From Paramyrothecium sp. XJ0827 (Eukaryota; Ascomycota; Sordariomycetes; Hypocreales; Stachybotryaceae): a DNA stretch of 64,000 nt. Below the pieces are notes generated by a model. The model searched no databases, was not told the DNA's origin, and worked only from the letters and a program-made list of their open reading frames with translations. Of the stretch, positions 23,687 through 34,583 are shown one piece after another. The translations under genes were made by a program, and so were the position numbers. Location: NCBI GenBank assembly GCA_020881915.1, contig JAJFPB010000001.1, positions 2,852,001-2,916,000 of the forward strand, in the 5' to 3' direction. Position 1 is the stretch's first letter, and each line of letters begins with the position of its first letter.

Positions 23687-24907
23687 TGTGTGACGTCGTG
23701 CTTTTCGATTCGCGATCGGGGGTATTGGCCTTGTCCGAAACCGAGACAGAGGACCTCGGATGAAAAGGTTTCTGATGCTAATTTTGAGAGATTGCGAAAT
23801 CTTCGGAGGAGGAGAATTGGTTGTGTATGACTGTGGTTGTGGCGGCCAGCTGATGCTGTAATGTGGGCAGGGATCTAAGTCAAGGCCTGGTGCGAGACGC
23901 GACAGGTTGAAGCTATTAACGCGATGGCGAGCTAGACTCGCGTCACCCGCGTACAGGCAGTGAACGAATAAGTGGCGGTTTCAGCACTCGAATACGAAGC
24001 ACTCGAGACATCGGGCCTATCAATAAAAAGCACAAATGTGATAAAAATCCTCGGCACTTTGATATCATGTACTTTACCAGGTGTGCGAATGGCGGGCGAT
24101 TGAGCCGAAAGAAGACCTGCTACCTCGCCCTGGGCACTTGAAGCTTTTCGTGTAGGACCAACGGCAGCGTGCAAACGAGGTACGTACCGGAGGGAAACTG
24201 TCATCCATGAAGGACTTTGCATCACGAGCCAACTTTTAATCTGTCATTCTACAGTACCTTGTGGCAAACATATCTTACGCAGAATCTTCAGCTTGTGATC
24301 CTGATACTTACTAACCAAAGGTACCCAAGGTAGAGTGCTGCACAGTCGGCTTTTCTATTGAATCCTTGTCCATTGCGACGTTCCGGAACAACTAAAGCTG
24401 AAAGGTGACGCTCCGCATGCTATGGAAATACCATGGTAAGTCCTTTCAAAGCATTTCCGTCTCAATGAAAACACAAAAATACTAGACCTTCGTAAATGTC
24501 AAGTCAAAAGTCGAATGTGGGTAATGGGACAAATCTCGAATCGACCTTCACCATGTTCATCGGATTGCTTTCGTCCGCAATCGTTGTGGAGCTACAAGTA
24601 CGTTATCGGGGAAGCTGTGCCGTTAGCATTACTAAGGCGATTCCACCAATCAAGTACCACCACCACCTGCTTCTTTTGGGAGCACTTGCTATGAGGCAAC
24701 CGGGGCCTGTTGGTCCAGGTACCCACTGACGACACTTGGCTTGTGCAGCCAATGCCAAAGTGGACAGCTTGTAGATGCCATCGACACGGATAAGCTGCAG
24801 AACAGCACCCCGCGACACTCGAAACCAACGGCGTCCACCACAAACCACAAGGATTGGCCATGCTGCGAGTTTCTGCAGACTCAGACTGCAAGTAGGTTCC
24901 CTCCAAG
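23687..24907. promoter_or_regulatory. Divergent upstream region of UNG1 and HRD3
   Basis: This 1.2-kb interval between divergent starts should contain both promoters. A small ATG-initiated frame at 24496 followed by a GTACGT donor-like site was inspected, but it leads to no recognisable protein. Confidence 0.5.
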
Positions 24908-27521
24908 ATGAGGACTTCAGCTGTTTGGCTCCTCCGTAAGTCATCTCTCCTCAAGCTGCGCCGGCTGTCCGGGCCCGTTGCTCACATGCCCCAGTGCTTC
25001 TGCAGGCCACCATTGGAGCTGCCACGAACGCGCAGTACTACTTCGACAAGGAGAGAGACAGGGCGGCAAAACAACTCAAGCAAGATGAGCCGGCTTCAGA
25101 CGTCAAGACGGACGTGGTCGCGGACCATGGCAAGCCGATCGTCCCACAACCAGGTACTGCCTCTGCCACCCCAGCCTCGGGCGTGCGTGAAGCCACTGAC
25201 AGGATCTAGGAGCCGAATTAGTCGACGCCGCGTTCGTTGAGATAAGCAAGATCCCGAGATCATCCTATACCCGGAGGCACAAGAGATCCGGCATCATCGG
25301 GACGCTGGTTGACTACGCATGGCTGGCAATCCCGATGGGGCCGGCTTACGCACCGTCGCTGGACAAGTCTGGCTCAGTAACGGGTCATTTGGCAAACGCG
25401 GTCGATCTGCTACAGCAGGCTGCCAAGCAAAATAACTCAGATGCCCTCTACGTCCTCGCCGATTTCAACTTCTTCGGCAACTACAGCCACCCTCGGAATC
25501 TCCGTGTCGCCTTCGATTACTACCAGCAGCTGGCGCTGGACTTTGGAAACACAACTGCGCAGTATATGCTGGGAGTCTACTACTCCAACGGACTGGGAGA
25601 TGTTGTGCCTCGGGACCAGGCGAAGGCGCTCCTCTACTACACGTTTGCGGCCATACGGGGAGACACGAGGGCTGAGATGGCGACAGCATTCCGGCACCAT
25701 GCTGGAATCGGGACCCCGAAGAGCTGTGACGCGGCCGTCAGGTACTATAAGCGAGTAGCTGACAAAGCCATTCAGTGGTACCGCTCCGGGCCGCCTGCTG
25801 GGAGGACCTGGATTTATCAAGCATGGCGCATCCCCGACGACGATGGCGGAATTTATGGCGAAGGGGCTAGTGCATCGAGTGCTGGACTGAATGCCTTCAG
25901 GATGGGCCCGGCTTCCGACGCCAATGCCGCGATCGGCGACGTTATTGAGTATCTCGATCTGATGTCGCAAAAGGGCGACTCCAAAGCCTCTCTGAATCTA
26001 GGGAGGATCTACCACGATGGCCAACGAGGTCTCGATAGAGACTTTGACCTGGCCAAAAAGTATTTCTTCTTGGTGGCATCAAGGTACTGGAGGCGAGACG
26101 GGCGTCTTGTGGAGAACCACAAGCCTGGCATCGAGAAGACTGCAAGTAAGGCTGCAGGCTATCTCGGTCGCATGTACCTCAGAGGGGACGGAGTTGCTCA
26201 AAACTTTGACAAAGCCAGGATGTGGTTCGAACGTGGCATCAGCCACGCCGATGCGCAGTCCCAATATGGCTTAGGACTGATGTTGCTTAACGGCTACGGC
26301 GGCAAGGAAAACATCAGAAAGGCCATGGAACTCATCCGGGTGTCTTCGGAGCAAGGCTACTCACATGCCCAAGTTCAAATGGGTCGGCTGTACCTCGACC
26401 AAGGCGGTCCGGAGGACGTTCGGATTGCAAACAACCATTTCGAGCTCGCTGCGCAGCATGGCAACATGGAAGCGTATTATCACCTGGGCGAAATGATTCA
26501 CTACGGAGTTGGACGTGAGAAGCTCTGTGGCCAAGCACTCAACTATTACAAAGCCGTGGCCGAGAAGGCAGAGCCTCTCTTGTCATCCTGGGCTGATGCT
26601 ACAGATGCTTACGGCGCGGGCGACCTTGACACAGCTTTCCTTCATTATTTGCTGGCCGCTGAGCAAGGATACGAGAAAGCGCAGACAAACGTGGCGCATC
26701 TGCTCGATCCTGCTCGATCCAAGCTTCCAATTTTGAGCATGATCCAGGCTCAAAAGCCCCGTAGCGCACTTCTTGACAACCCTGCGCTTGCACTCATCTA
26801 TTGGACCCGGTCGTCTCGCCAGTCAAACGTGGATTCGCTTGTCAAAGTAGGGGACTACTACTTCTACGGCATTGGCACCGAGGTTGACGTCTCCAAAGCC
26901 GTTCAGTGCTACGCCGGTGCTTCCGATTACTCACAAAGTGCTCAAGCTCTTTTCAACATGGGCTGGATGCATGAGAACGGCGTTGGACTTACGCAAGACT
27001 TTCACCTTGCGAAGCGCCATTATGACCAAGCCCTGGAGATCAATGAGGAGGCGTATCTTCCGGTGACTTTGAGCCTCCTCAAGCTGCGACTCAGGAGCGC
27101 ATGGAACAGCTTTACGCATGGCCCCATCCATTCCATTCAAGATGAACCTAGTAAGTTGCCCGCATTGGGCGTCAAATCTTCCACCGCTAACACTGGGACA
27201 GAGCAAGGGAAGGACTGGTCCCTGTCTGAATGGATCGCAAACTTCTTCCAGGATGAGGGCTACGCATACGACGACAACGGCGAGTACTACGAAGACGACG
27301 TGTACGGCGGTCACGAGGATGACGATTTTGACGATGCAGGCGTGGTCGAGAGTCTGCTCATCATCGGCATCACCGTATCGCTGGTGTTCTTGCTGTGGTG
27401 GCGACAGAGGATGCAACAGGCACACGCGCAGGCTGAGGATGCCAGAAGGCAAGACCAGGGATTGCCGCCACGCCAAGGGCAGGAAAACCGAGGCGACGCC
27501 GGCGATGGATTCCCGGCTTAG
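24908..27521 (+). CDS. HRD3: ER-associated degradation factor Hrd3/Sel1L (Sel1-repeat protein)
   Basis: Lumenal partner of the Hrd1 ubiquitin ligase that recruits misfolded ER proteins. Four exons: 24908-24935, 24995-25153, 25210-27150 and 27202-27521, giving 815 residues. The first junction creates a signal peptide, MRTSAVWLLLLLQATIGAAT. The body is built of Sel1-like repeats with the usual A-x-x-x-G/Y-L-G patterns (for example AQYMLGVYYSNGLGD, AAGYLGRMYLRGDGVAQ, ALFNMGWMHENGVGL). An acidic linker (DDNGEYYEDDVYGGHEDD) and one hydrophobic segment (LLIIGITVSLVFLLWW) near residues 755-770 precede a short cytosolic tail, giving the expected type I topology. The last intron (27151-27201) is 51 nt and contains no in-frame stop, so its retention would add 17 residues. 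Confidence 0.93.
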
Positions 27522-28751
27522 CCAGCCGGCGGTATAGGTTTGTAAAAGGGGAACTTATGCATAGATGGGTGGGCGTTTGATCAGTGAGCATCTACAGCGT
27601 GTATTGTCTTGGTGTTATTGGAAACAGGTACACATATATGAATACAGCCGTGATTCATGAGCGACTCTCACTCCGTTACATACTTGGCAGGGCCGAGGAT
27701 ATCTATCTCCACACACGACCCAGGTAGGAAGCAGCCTTGTAGTCGAGGTTTGCTCTGCCTGGCATGGTATGCTCGTGTCTTGGGCACGTTCCTGACAGCC
27801 GGTTGCGGTGTCTCAGATCCGGGGAAGTATCTCTAGGCATCCAGAACAATGAAAAGGGATCGAGACATGGGCAAGGCGGCCAGCAGTGATTATGGCCATT
27901 CCATCATTGGCCCGCAAGACAAAAGCTGCCCAACTTGGCAACCGTTACGTTAGTATGTTATGGCGAGCCAGCCAAGGTGCTCCGTTGGGGGTGGTGGTGG
28001 CACGAGTCCGAAGCCCCGAGCCTCTTTTATCTTGGACGGGTTTGTCAGGGTCCCGGGGCAAGGAATTCCCGAGGGAAGCTTTGGGCTCTGGACCGGATGG
28101 ACTGAAGCAATTCCCGTCGCAGGCCAGAGCCAGAGCTCGCCGCCAAGCCCACTTGCACTGCCTTGTGACGTTGCTGCTAGCCCGACGCCTTGGATCGCAG
28201 GCGACACGCGTGGCCAGCCGTAGGACGAAACATCTGCAGACGACAGAAGAGGGGAGGAGCGCGCGTATGGCTTCCTCGTTCGCATGAACATGACTTATTA
28301 AGCGAGCTGGGAAGAACGAGCACCGGGAGGCTCTAGCCAAAGTCATCAGCCAAAACATGGCGATCGCCCTTCCACGGGGCCGGGGCGAAAGGTGAAACAC
28401 GAAACTCGTCCACAAACAGCATCTGCCGCAGGCGGGCCCTTTCGGTATCGACGCATTAGCCTGGGTGTCTCTTACGAGCTAAACATTTCCAACGGCCGTT
28501 GCAGAGCCCTTCCTACGGCACCCGATACCCGGCGTCGTGCCCTCCTGCCCTCGTCCTTATTATACTCCCCATGGGTCCCCAAGGAGCGTCGCCCAGCTCG
28601 TCTGCATTTTTCGTTTCTTGCCAGTTCCATCCAGTATTAATCTAGAATTTTTGGGGGTCTTATTTTTTCCAAGGAGGGTCTATCCGTTTTTTTCGGAGGC
28701 GTTTAGGACAAAGGCAATTGACTTTCTGGAGCTTGGAGAAGCCGGAACACA
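27522..28751. other. Intergenic region between HRD3 and RCR-like gene
   Basis: This 1.2 kb holds the HRD3 3' flank and the promoter and leader of the next plus-strand gene. Overlapping frames around 27.9-28.4 kb on both strands look like composition-driven openings, not genes. Confidence 0.5.
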
Positions 28752-29384
28752 ATGGACAACAACATAACCGAGGAGTTCAACCCGGACGACCTCCCCCCAG
28801 GCTGGGTCCTGGTCAATGGCCGGCCGATACCCTGGTGGTACACACGGGTATGCTGCACGATATCAGTGGTTCGGTTGTCAGGATGGGTGCTGATGGCTAC
28901 AGGATGGCATTATTGTCAAGTACTCGATATTACTTGGCCTTTTCCTCCTCGTGACGGGATTCCTTGTCGGCAGTTATATCCATGCACGGATGAGGATGAA
29001 GAAGGGGATGAATCCAATGGGCTACCACAGGGTAAGAGAGCTGCCCTCGGCGAACATGCCAGCCTTCGGCTCAAGGTCAGGGACAAGTACTAACAAATCA
29101 CCTCTCAGTGGATGGTGAGCAAGCGGCAACCTGCTCAACATGCGGGTTCCTACTATTCAGGCGCCGGGCCCAACCCGCCGGGCGTTTACAACATGTACAA
29201 CATGGCGCCGCCGCCGGTATACGATCCCAACAGGCCCCCGGTGTACGAGGGCGCCCCGATTGGCACCAAGATGGACCCTTCGCAGTGGCGAAGCGAGCCG
29301 ACTCGGCGGCCGGCAGACTCTTCAGATGGCGCACCGGAATACCAGCCTCCTCCAGGCCCTCCTCCGGGCCCACGTCCTCTATGA
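28752..29384 (+). CDS. Single-pass membrane protein with PPxY motifs, RCR-like
   Basis: Three exons, 28752-28847, 28903-29031 and 29109-29384, give 166 residues. The second intron has a perfect TACTAAC branch site. The protein starts with a short hydrophilic head ending RPIPWWYTR. One clear transmembrane helix (SILLGLFLLVTGFLVGSYI) follows at about residues 39-57, then a basic stop-transfer segment (HARMRMKKG) and a Tyr/Pro/Asn-rich tail. The tail contains two PPVY motifs, matching the PPxY sequence bound by WW domains of Rsp5-type ubiquitin ligases, and ends in poly-Pro/Gly. This layout resembles the Rcr1/Rcr2 family of yeast sorting adaptors, but I assign the family only tentatively. The coding structure is well supported. 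Confidence 0.75.
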
Positions 29385-29685
29385 GAAGTGTGAGCAAGCG
29401 GGGAGGGTCTCTGTGGCCCGAAGATGATTGTGTCTCCTGTGCGCCTGCTTCAGTTCTGCGGCGCTTCTTCGTATAGCTTGGGCTGGTACCACTTGCACAG
29501 AGGTTGCTTGGCTGTCTGGAGGACAACTCTACTTGACGAATTCATTTTCACGTATGATAAATATGATTAGTAAATATACTTGATTCAGCATTTCTACAAT
29601 AGTACCAGTCCCGAAACGCCTAAAACTCCGAAAATCCTAGGGTATATGTATACATCATTCCGCATGCTTCTTTGTTGTTTCTCGG
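29385..29685. other. Convergent 3' flanks
   Basis: About 300 bp between the stop of the RCR-like gene (+) and that of the acidic protein gene (-). It is A+T-rich, as expected for 3' UTRs. Confidence 0.5.
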
Positions 29686-30490
29686 TTAGTCCATGTCCAT
29701 CGCATCACTGTCGTTACTTCCCGTGGTCGGCTCTACCTCCATGACCTCCTCGTCGGGCTGCGAGGCATCAATCATGGCTGGCTCGATGCCGAGGCGCTCT
29801 AGCCTCTGGTTCTCCCTGTGCCGATGACGCGACTCGATGATAGCCTTGCGAACGCTATCCTTTGCTTCCGGCACGGATATAGACTTGGGGTCGCTGTAGA
29901 GAACCATCTGCATCCCGGCCAGCTCGCCGTCCTTGTTGACCAATACGTGAGGAGGGATGCGGGTCTCCCTGAGGTGCTTTTCAATGTCCGGCAGGAAGAC
30001 GAGCCTCCCCTCGTCGTTGTCGCTTTCGTCGGACAACTCGTCGTCGATGTTGTATATGTACACTTTATGCTTGGAATCCTCTAATTGCATGGCATCATCG
30101 GCGCCTTGTTGCGATGATGCGCCAGTGCCGACCGTTTGCGCGGCGACAGAAGGTGTCTCGACAGGCACGTAGAGCTTGGAGCCATTTTGTTCTGCGGTCG
30201 CGAATATGTCAGCGATGATGCGTCGGGCACGTGGGACAAAGACGTCGCGATAACGGAGGCGCTGAGGTGGAGGGGCAAGTAGCGAAGGGACATGAAGGGA
30301 AAGGGGAACGAAGAAAAAAACGTCGATCGGAAGGGAAATGACAAGAACACGTACCTAAGTTAAGAAGGCTGAGACGTTTGGACAGGCGTTCATTGTCTTG
30401 CGACTCGGCCGGTCGCTTGCGGCGCAAAAGTGGTGCGTCGATGGTGAGCGACGGCGTTGAGGGAGATTGCGAGCCGCGAAGCATTATCAT
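29686..30490 (-). CDS. Conserved-looking acidic protein of unknown function
   Basis: Two exons, 30490-30355 and 30191-29686, joined over a 163-nt intron (GTACGT donor, CGCAG acceptor), give 213 residues. I do not recognise a named domain. The N-terminus is Ser/Pro-rich with a basic cluster (PLLRRKRPAE) that could be a nuclear localisation signal. The middle is strongly acidic (DDELSDESDNDEG) and is followed by an ordered-looking block (RLVFLPDIEKHLRETRIPPH, then VNKDGELAGMQMVLYSDP). A charged helix (RKAIIESRHRHRENQRLERL) follows and the end is acidic. The ordered block and good splice signals argue for a real gene. A nuclear role is only a guess from composition. It shares a 241-bp divergent promoter with ALA1. 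Confidence 0.7.
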
Positions 30491-30731
30491 TTCCGACTAA
30501 AAGTCCAGGGACTCCTTTTTTCTTCCTTTCCTTTTCTAATCTTTCCTTCTCCCCCGGTCCACTCACTCGAATAAGTCAAACATCCAAGGAAGAAAGAAAG
30601 AAAAAAAAAGGTCCACCCGTCGAAGAAAGAAGAACGCGTCCAGAAGACCAAAGTAAAATAATTGATAGGTGCGCGGGGGTGGGCGCGTCTTCAGATCGCA
30701 GATCCAGGCGAGAGATGCGCTGGCAAGAGGA
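30491..30731. promoter_or_regulatory. Short divergent promoter of the acidic-protein gene and ALA1
   Basis: This 241-bp region lies between two starts that face apart. It has strong C/T tracts on the plus strand (30505-30560), typical of leaders of highly expressed fungal genes such as the alanyl-tRNA synthetase downstream. Confidence 0.6.
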
Positions 30732-33700
30732 ATGATGCAGTCGTTGTTATCGCGGAGCAGCTCGGCCAGATGCGGGATCGGAAGCGGTAGCAGCAGCGGT
30801 AGCGGTAGCGGCGTGGGCGGTTGGAGCTCGACGTGGAATTGGAGCTGGAGCTCGCCTTTTGTATCTTTGACTCATTCTTGTAGAAGTTTCCACCGCCGGC
30901 GCCGCCAAACCCACCACCTCCAGGACCCTCCACAGCACTTCTTCTCCCGCAAACTCCACGCACCAGCCAGCCGCCCGTCCTCACGCTGCCTCGGCACCAC
31001 CACAGGACCACGACCAACAACCACAACCACAACCCTCGCCGCGCTCAATCGCCCGCCCGTCCTCTTCCACCCAAAGCGCTTCTTTCGTTCAACCGCCATC
31101 ATGGCGGAGAATCAGTGGCCCGCGCAGCGCGTGCGCGAAACCTTTTTCGAATATTTCGAGAAGAGGGGTCACACTCTCGGTATGCGACCGCCCGCCACAA
31201 CCCCTCCATGAACCCTTCCCCAAAACCGCCCCCGAACAGAAAATGCTTTGCGCTTTTCGTTCGTCTGGTTTGGCAACGCACCTCTCTCTTCTCACCTTCA
31301 CTGCTTCTTCATTCCCGGACATTCTCTCGCGATGCCACAGTCACTGACCGCGTCCCACCAGTCCCCTCCGGCTCCGTCGTCCCTCACAATGACCCCACCT
31401 TGCTCTTCACCAATGCCGGCATGAACCAGTTCAAGCCCATCTTCCTCGGCACCGTCAACCAGTCCGATCCTATGGCCAGTCTGAAGCGTGCCGTCGATAC
31501 CCAGAAGGTCATTCGCGCCGGTGGCAAGCACAACGATCTCGACGATGTCGGCAAGGACAGCTACCACCACACCTTCTTCGAGATGTTGGGCAACTGGTCC
31601 TTTGGCGATTACTTCAAGAAGGAGATCATTGAGATGGCCTGGGACCTGTTGACCAACGTCTACAAACTCGAAGCCGATCGTCTCTACGTCACCTACTTCG
31701 AGGGCAACCCTGCCCTGAACCTCGAGCCCGATGAGGAGGCCAAGTCGTTCTGGAAGGCCGTTGGTGTCCCTGACGACCACATCCTCCCCGGAAACATGAA
31801 GGATAACTTCTGGGAAATGGGAGATCAGGGTCCTTGTGGCCCCTGCAGTGAGGTCCATTACGACAAGATTGGTGGCCGCAACGCTGCCGATCTTGTCAAC
31901 ATGGACGACCCCATGGTTGTCGAGATCTGGAACCTCGTTTTCATGCAGTTCGACCGTCAGAAGGACAAGAGCTTGAAGCCTTTGCCCGCCAAGCACATCG
32001 ACACTGGCATGGGCTACGAGCGACTCGTCTCTGCCCTGCAAAACACCAGCTCCAACTACGCTACCGACGTCTTTACGCCTTTGTTCAAGAAGATCGAGGA
32101 GGTTACCACCGCAAGACCCTACACCGACAAGTACGGCAAGGACGATGTCGATGGCATTGACACCGCCTACCGTGTCGTCGCTGATCATATCAGGACGCTG
32201 TCCTTCGCTATTACCGACGGTGCCGTCCCCAACAACGACGGCCGCGGCTACGTTGTGCGACGAGTCCTCCGACGTGGTGTTCGTTATGCCCGAAAGTACC
32301 TGGGCGCCGAGATTGGCTCCTTCTTCTCCAAGGTCCTGCCAGCTCTTGTGGAGCAGATGGGCGAGCAGTTCCCCGCCCTGATTAAGAAGCAGCAGGATAT
32401 CAAGGAGATCCTTGATGAAGAAGAGGAAGCGTTCTCGCGCACTCTGGACCGTGGCGAGGCTCAATTCGAAAAGTACGCCGCTCTGGCCGTCAAGGACAAC
32501 GTCAAGAAGCTACAAGGAGATGTTGTCTGGCGACTGTACGATACCTTTGGATTCCCCGTCGACCTGACCAAGCTTATGGCTGAGGAACGCGGTCTGGACA
32601 TTGACGAGGACGAGGTCAACGTTGCCAAGGAGAAGGCCCGCGAAGCTAGCAAGGCTGTCAAGGAGTCCGTTGACACGTTCGCCAAGCTCGATGTGCACCA
32701 AATCGCCGAGCTGGACCAAAAGCGCCAGGTTCCACGCACGGATGACGAGGCCAAGTTTGTCAAGGGCGACAGCAAGGGCAAGGTGCAGCTTATCTTTGAT
32801 GGAAAGACTTTCCTCGAGTCCACCAAGGACATCCCCTCGCAAACTGCCATTGGCGTCCTGCTTGACAAGACCAACTTCTACGCCGAGTCTGGTGGACAGA
32901 TTGCCGACACTGGCCGCATTGTCATTGACGACGTTGCCGAATTCAAGGTCATTGACGTGCAAAACTACGGTGGATACATTCTTCACAGTGGTTACATTGA
33001 GTACGGCGCCTTGTCTGCGGGTGATCAGGTCATCTGCGAGTATGATGAGCTGCGTCGATCCCCTATCCGCAACAACCACACCGGCACCCACGTCCTCAAC
33101 CACTCTCTTCGCGAGGTCCTCGGCGACGATATCAACCAGAAGGGCTCTCTTGTGGACAATGACAAGCTGCGCTTCGACTTCTCCCACAAGACTGGTGTGA
33201 AGATTGAAGAGCTCAAGGAGATTGAGAAGCGCTCCAACGGCTATATCCGCCAAAACTCCAAGGTCTTTGCCAAGGATGTCGATCTGGATGCTGCGCGTCA
33301 GATCGAGGGTGTCCGTGCCGTCTTCGGCGAGACCTACCCCAACCCTGTCCGTGTCGTTTCCATCGGCATGGACATCGATACCATGCTCGCCGATCCCAAG
33401 AAGCCCGAGTGGCGACAGTACAGCGTCGAGTTCTGCGGCGGTACTCACGTTGACCAGACCGGTCTGATCAAGGACCTTGTCATCGTGGAGGAGAGCGGTA
33501 TCGCCAAGGGCATCCGACGTATCATCGCCTACACGGGCGAGGCTGCCCACCAGGTCCAGCGTGATGCCGAGGAGTTTGGCAAGAAGCTCGATGCCCTCGA
33601 CAGCCTCCCCTTCGGCCCTGAGAAGGAAGCTCAGGTCAAGAACATTTCCCAGGAGCTCAGCCAACTTGTCATCTCCAGCTTGACCAAGGAGGAATTCAAC

Positions 33701-34234
33701 AAGCGCTTCACTGCCATTGCTACTTCCGTTGTCAACGAGCAGAAGAAGCGCCAGAAGGCCGAGGCCAAGACTGCCCTCGATGCCGTGCTGAAGCACTTTG
33801 AGCAGAACGAGGATGCTAAGTGGTTCATCGGTCGTCTGCCCATCAGCCCCAATGCTAAGGCTCTGACCGAGGTTATCAAGCACTTCCAGGGCAAGGACAA
33901 GGAGAAGTCCGTGTACATTTTCGGTGGTAACAAGGACGAGGGTGTTGCACACGGTGTTTTCGTCGGATCGGTAAGTCTAACCCTCCTTGCAAGCAATCAG
34001 CTCCGTTGGGCACGTACGCCCAGGCACATGCAGTATGGCTAACATGGACGGTGATAGCATCTCTCCTCTCAAGGCGTCACTGCTGAGCAGTGGGCTGGTT
34101 CCGTGTCAGAAGTCGTCGGCGGCCGCTCCGGCGGCAAGGAGCCCTCGAGACAGGGACAGGGCACCAAGCCGGAGAACATCGACGAGGGTGTCGAGACGGC
34201 GACCAAGTGGCTCAGCGAGAAGCTCAAGCTGTAA
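30732..34234 (+). CDS. ALA1: Alanyl-tRNA synthetase, probably dual cytosolic/mitochondrial
   Basis: Class II synthetase charging tRNA-Ala. Three exons: 30732-31179, 31362-33970 and 34058-34234. From the first ATG the product is 1077 residues; from the ATG at 31101 ([11 protein letters not shown]) it is 954, the usual cytosolic size. The 123-residue extension is Ser/Arg-rich with almost no acidic residues and starts [14 protein letters not shown], like a mitochondrial presequence. The 31101 start has strong context (ATCATGG). Family motifs are [19 protein letters not shown] with [11 protein letters not shown] (catalytic), the editing-site [12 protein letters not shown] and CGGTHV, and a C-terminal C-Ala region. 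The 182-nt first intron interrupts the catalytic domain right after RGHTL. Codon use is strongly C-ending, implying high expression and explaining long open frames on the opposite strand. Confidence 0.97.
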
Positions 34235-34583
34235 GAACAAGAAATTTCAAACAAATAATTGAAAGTATTCCTTTGATCATTTTTGCTCTCGTCTCATACT
34301 AAAGAAGTATTTGAGAAATGCGATGGCTTGTGGGATCAAGTTGGCAGGAGACCAATCGGGAAATTAGGGGGAGTCAGAAAGATATAGGACGCGTCATATC
34401 AAGGACAAAAATTCATATAGACATCATTCGGTTCACCATCAGCTTCGCGTGCAGTGAAAATTGCAATTCAGGGAGGCGCGATAAGGGGTGGGTATTATTT
34501 CCACTGCTAACCCTAGTTTCTACACTGCCCTCCTTCCGTTGATGCAATACTACATGTAAATATACAAGCGGTCGACGTGAATA
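34235..34583. other. Convergent 3' flanks
   Basis: The interval between the ALA1 stop (+) and the NDUFAF7-type stop (-). It is presumed to hold both 3' UTRs; no gene was recognised. Confidence 0.5.

Noticed and set aside
24496..24600. Small frame ending VVELQ at a strong donor, briefly resembling an Sm-protein first exon
   Set aside because: None of the plausible acceptors downstream leads to an Sm2 motif or any other conserved sequence.
31298..33952. Two very long open frames on the minus strand opposite ALA1 (388 and 480 codons)
   Set aside because: They mirror the C-ending codon bias of the highly expressed synthetase. Their Val/Leu/Gly/Asp-rich translations have no motifs. The plus strand is certainly coding.
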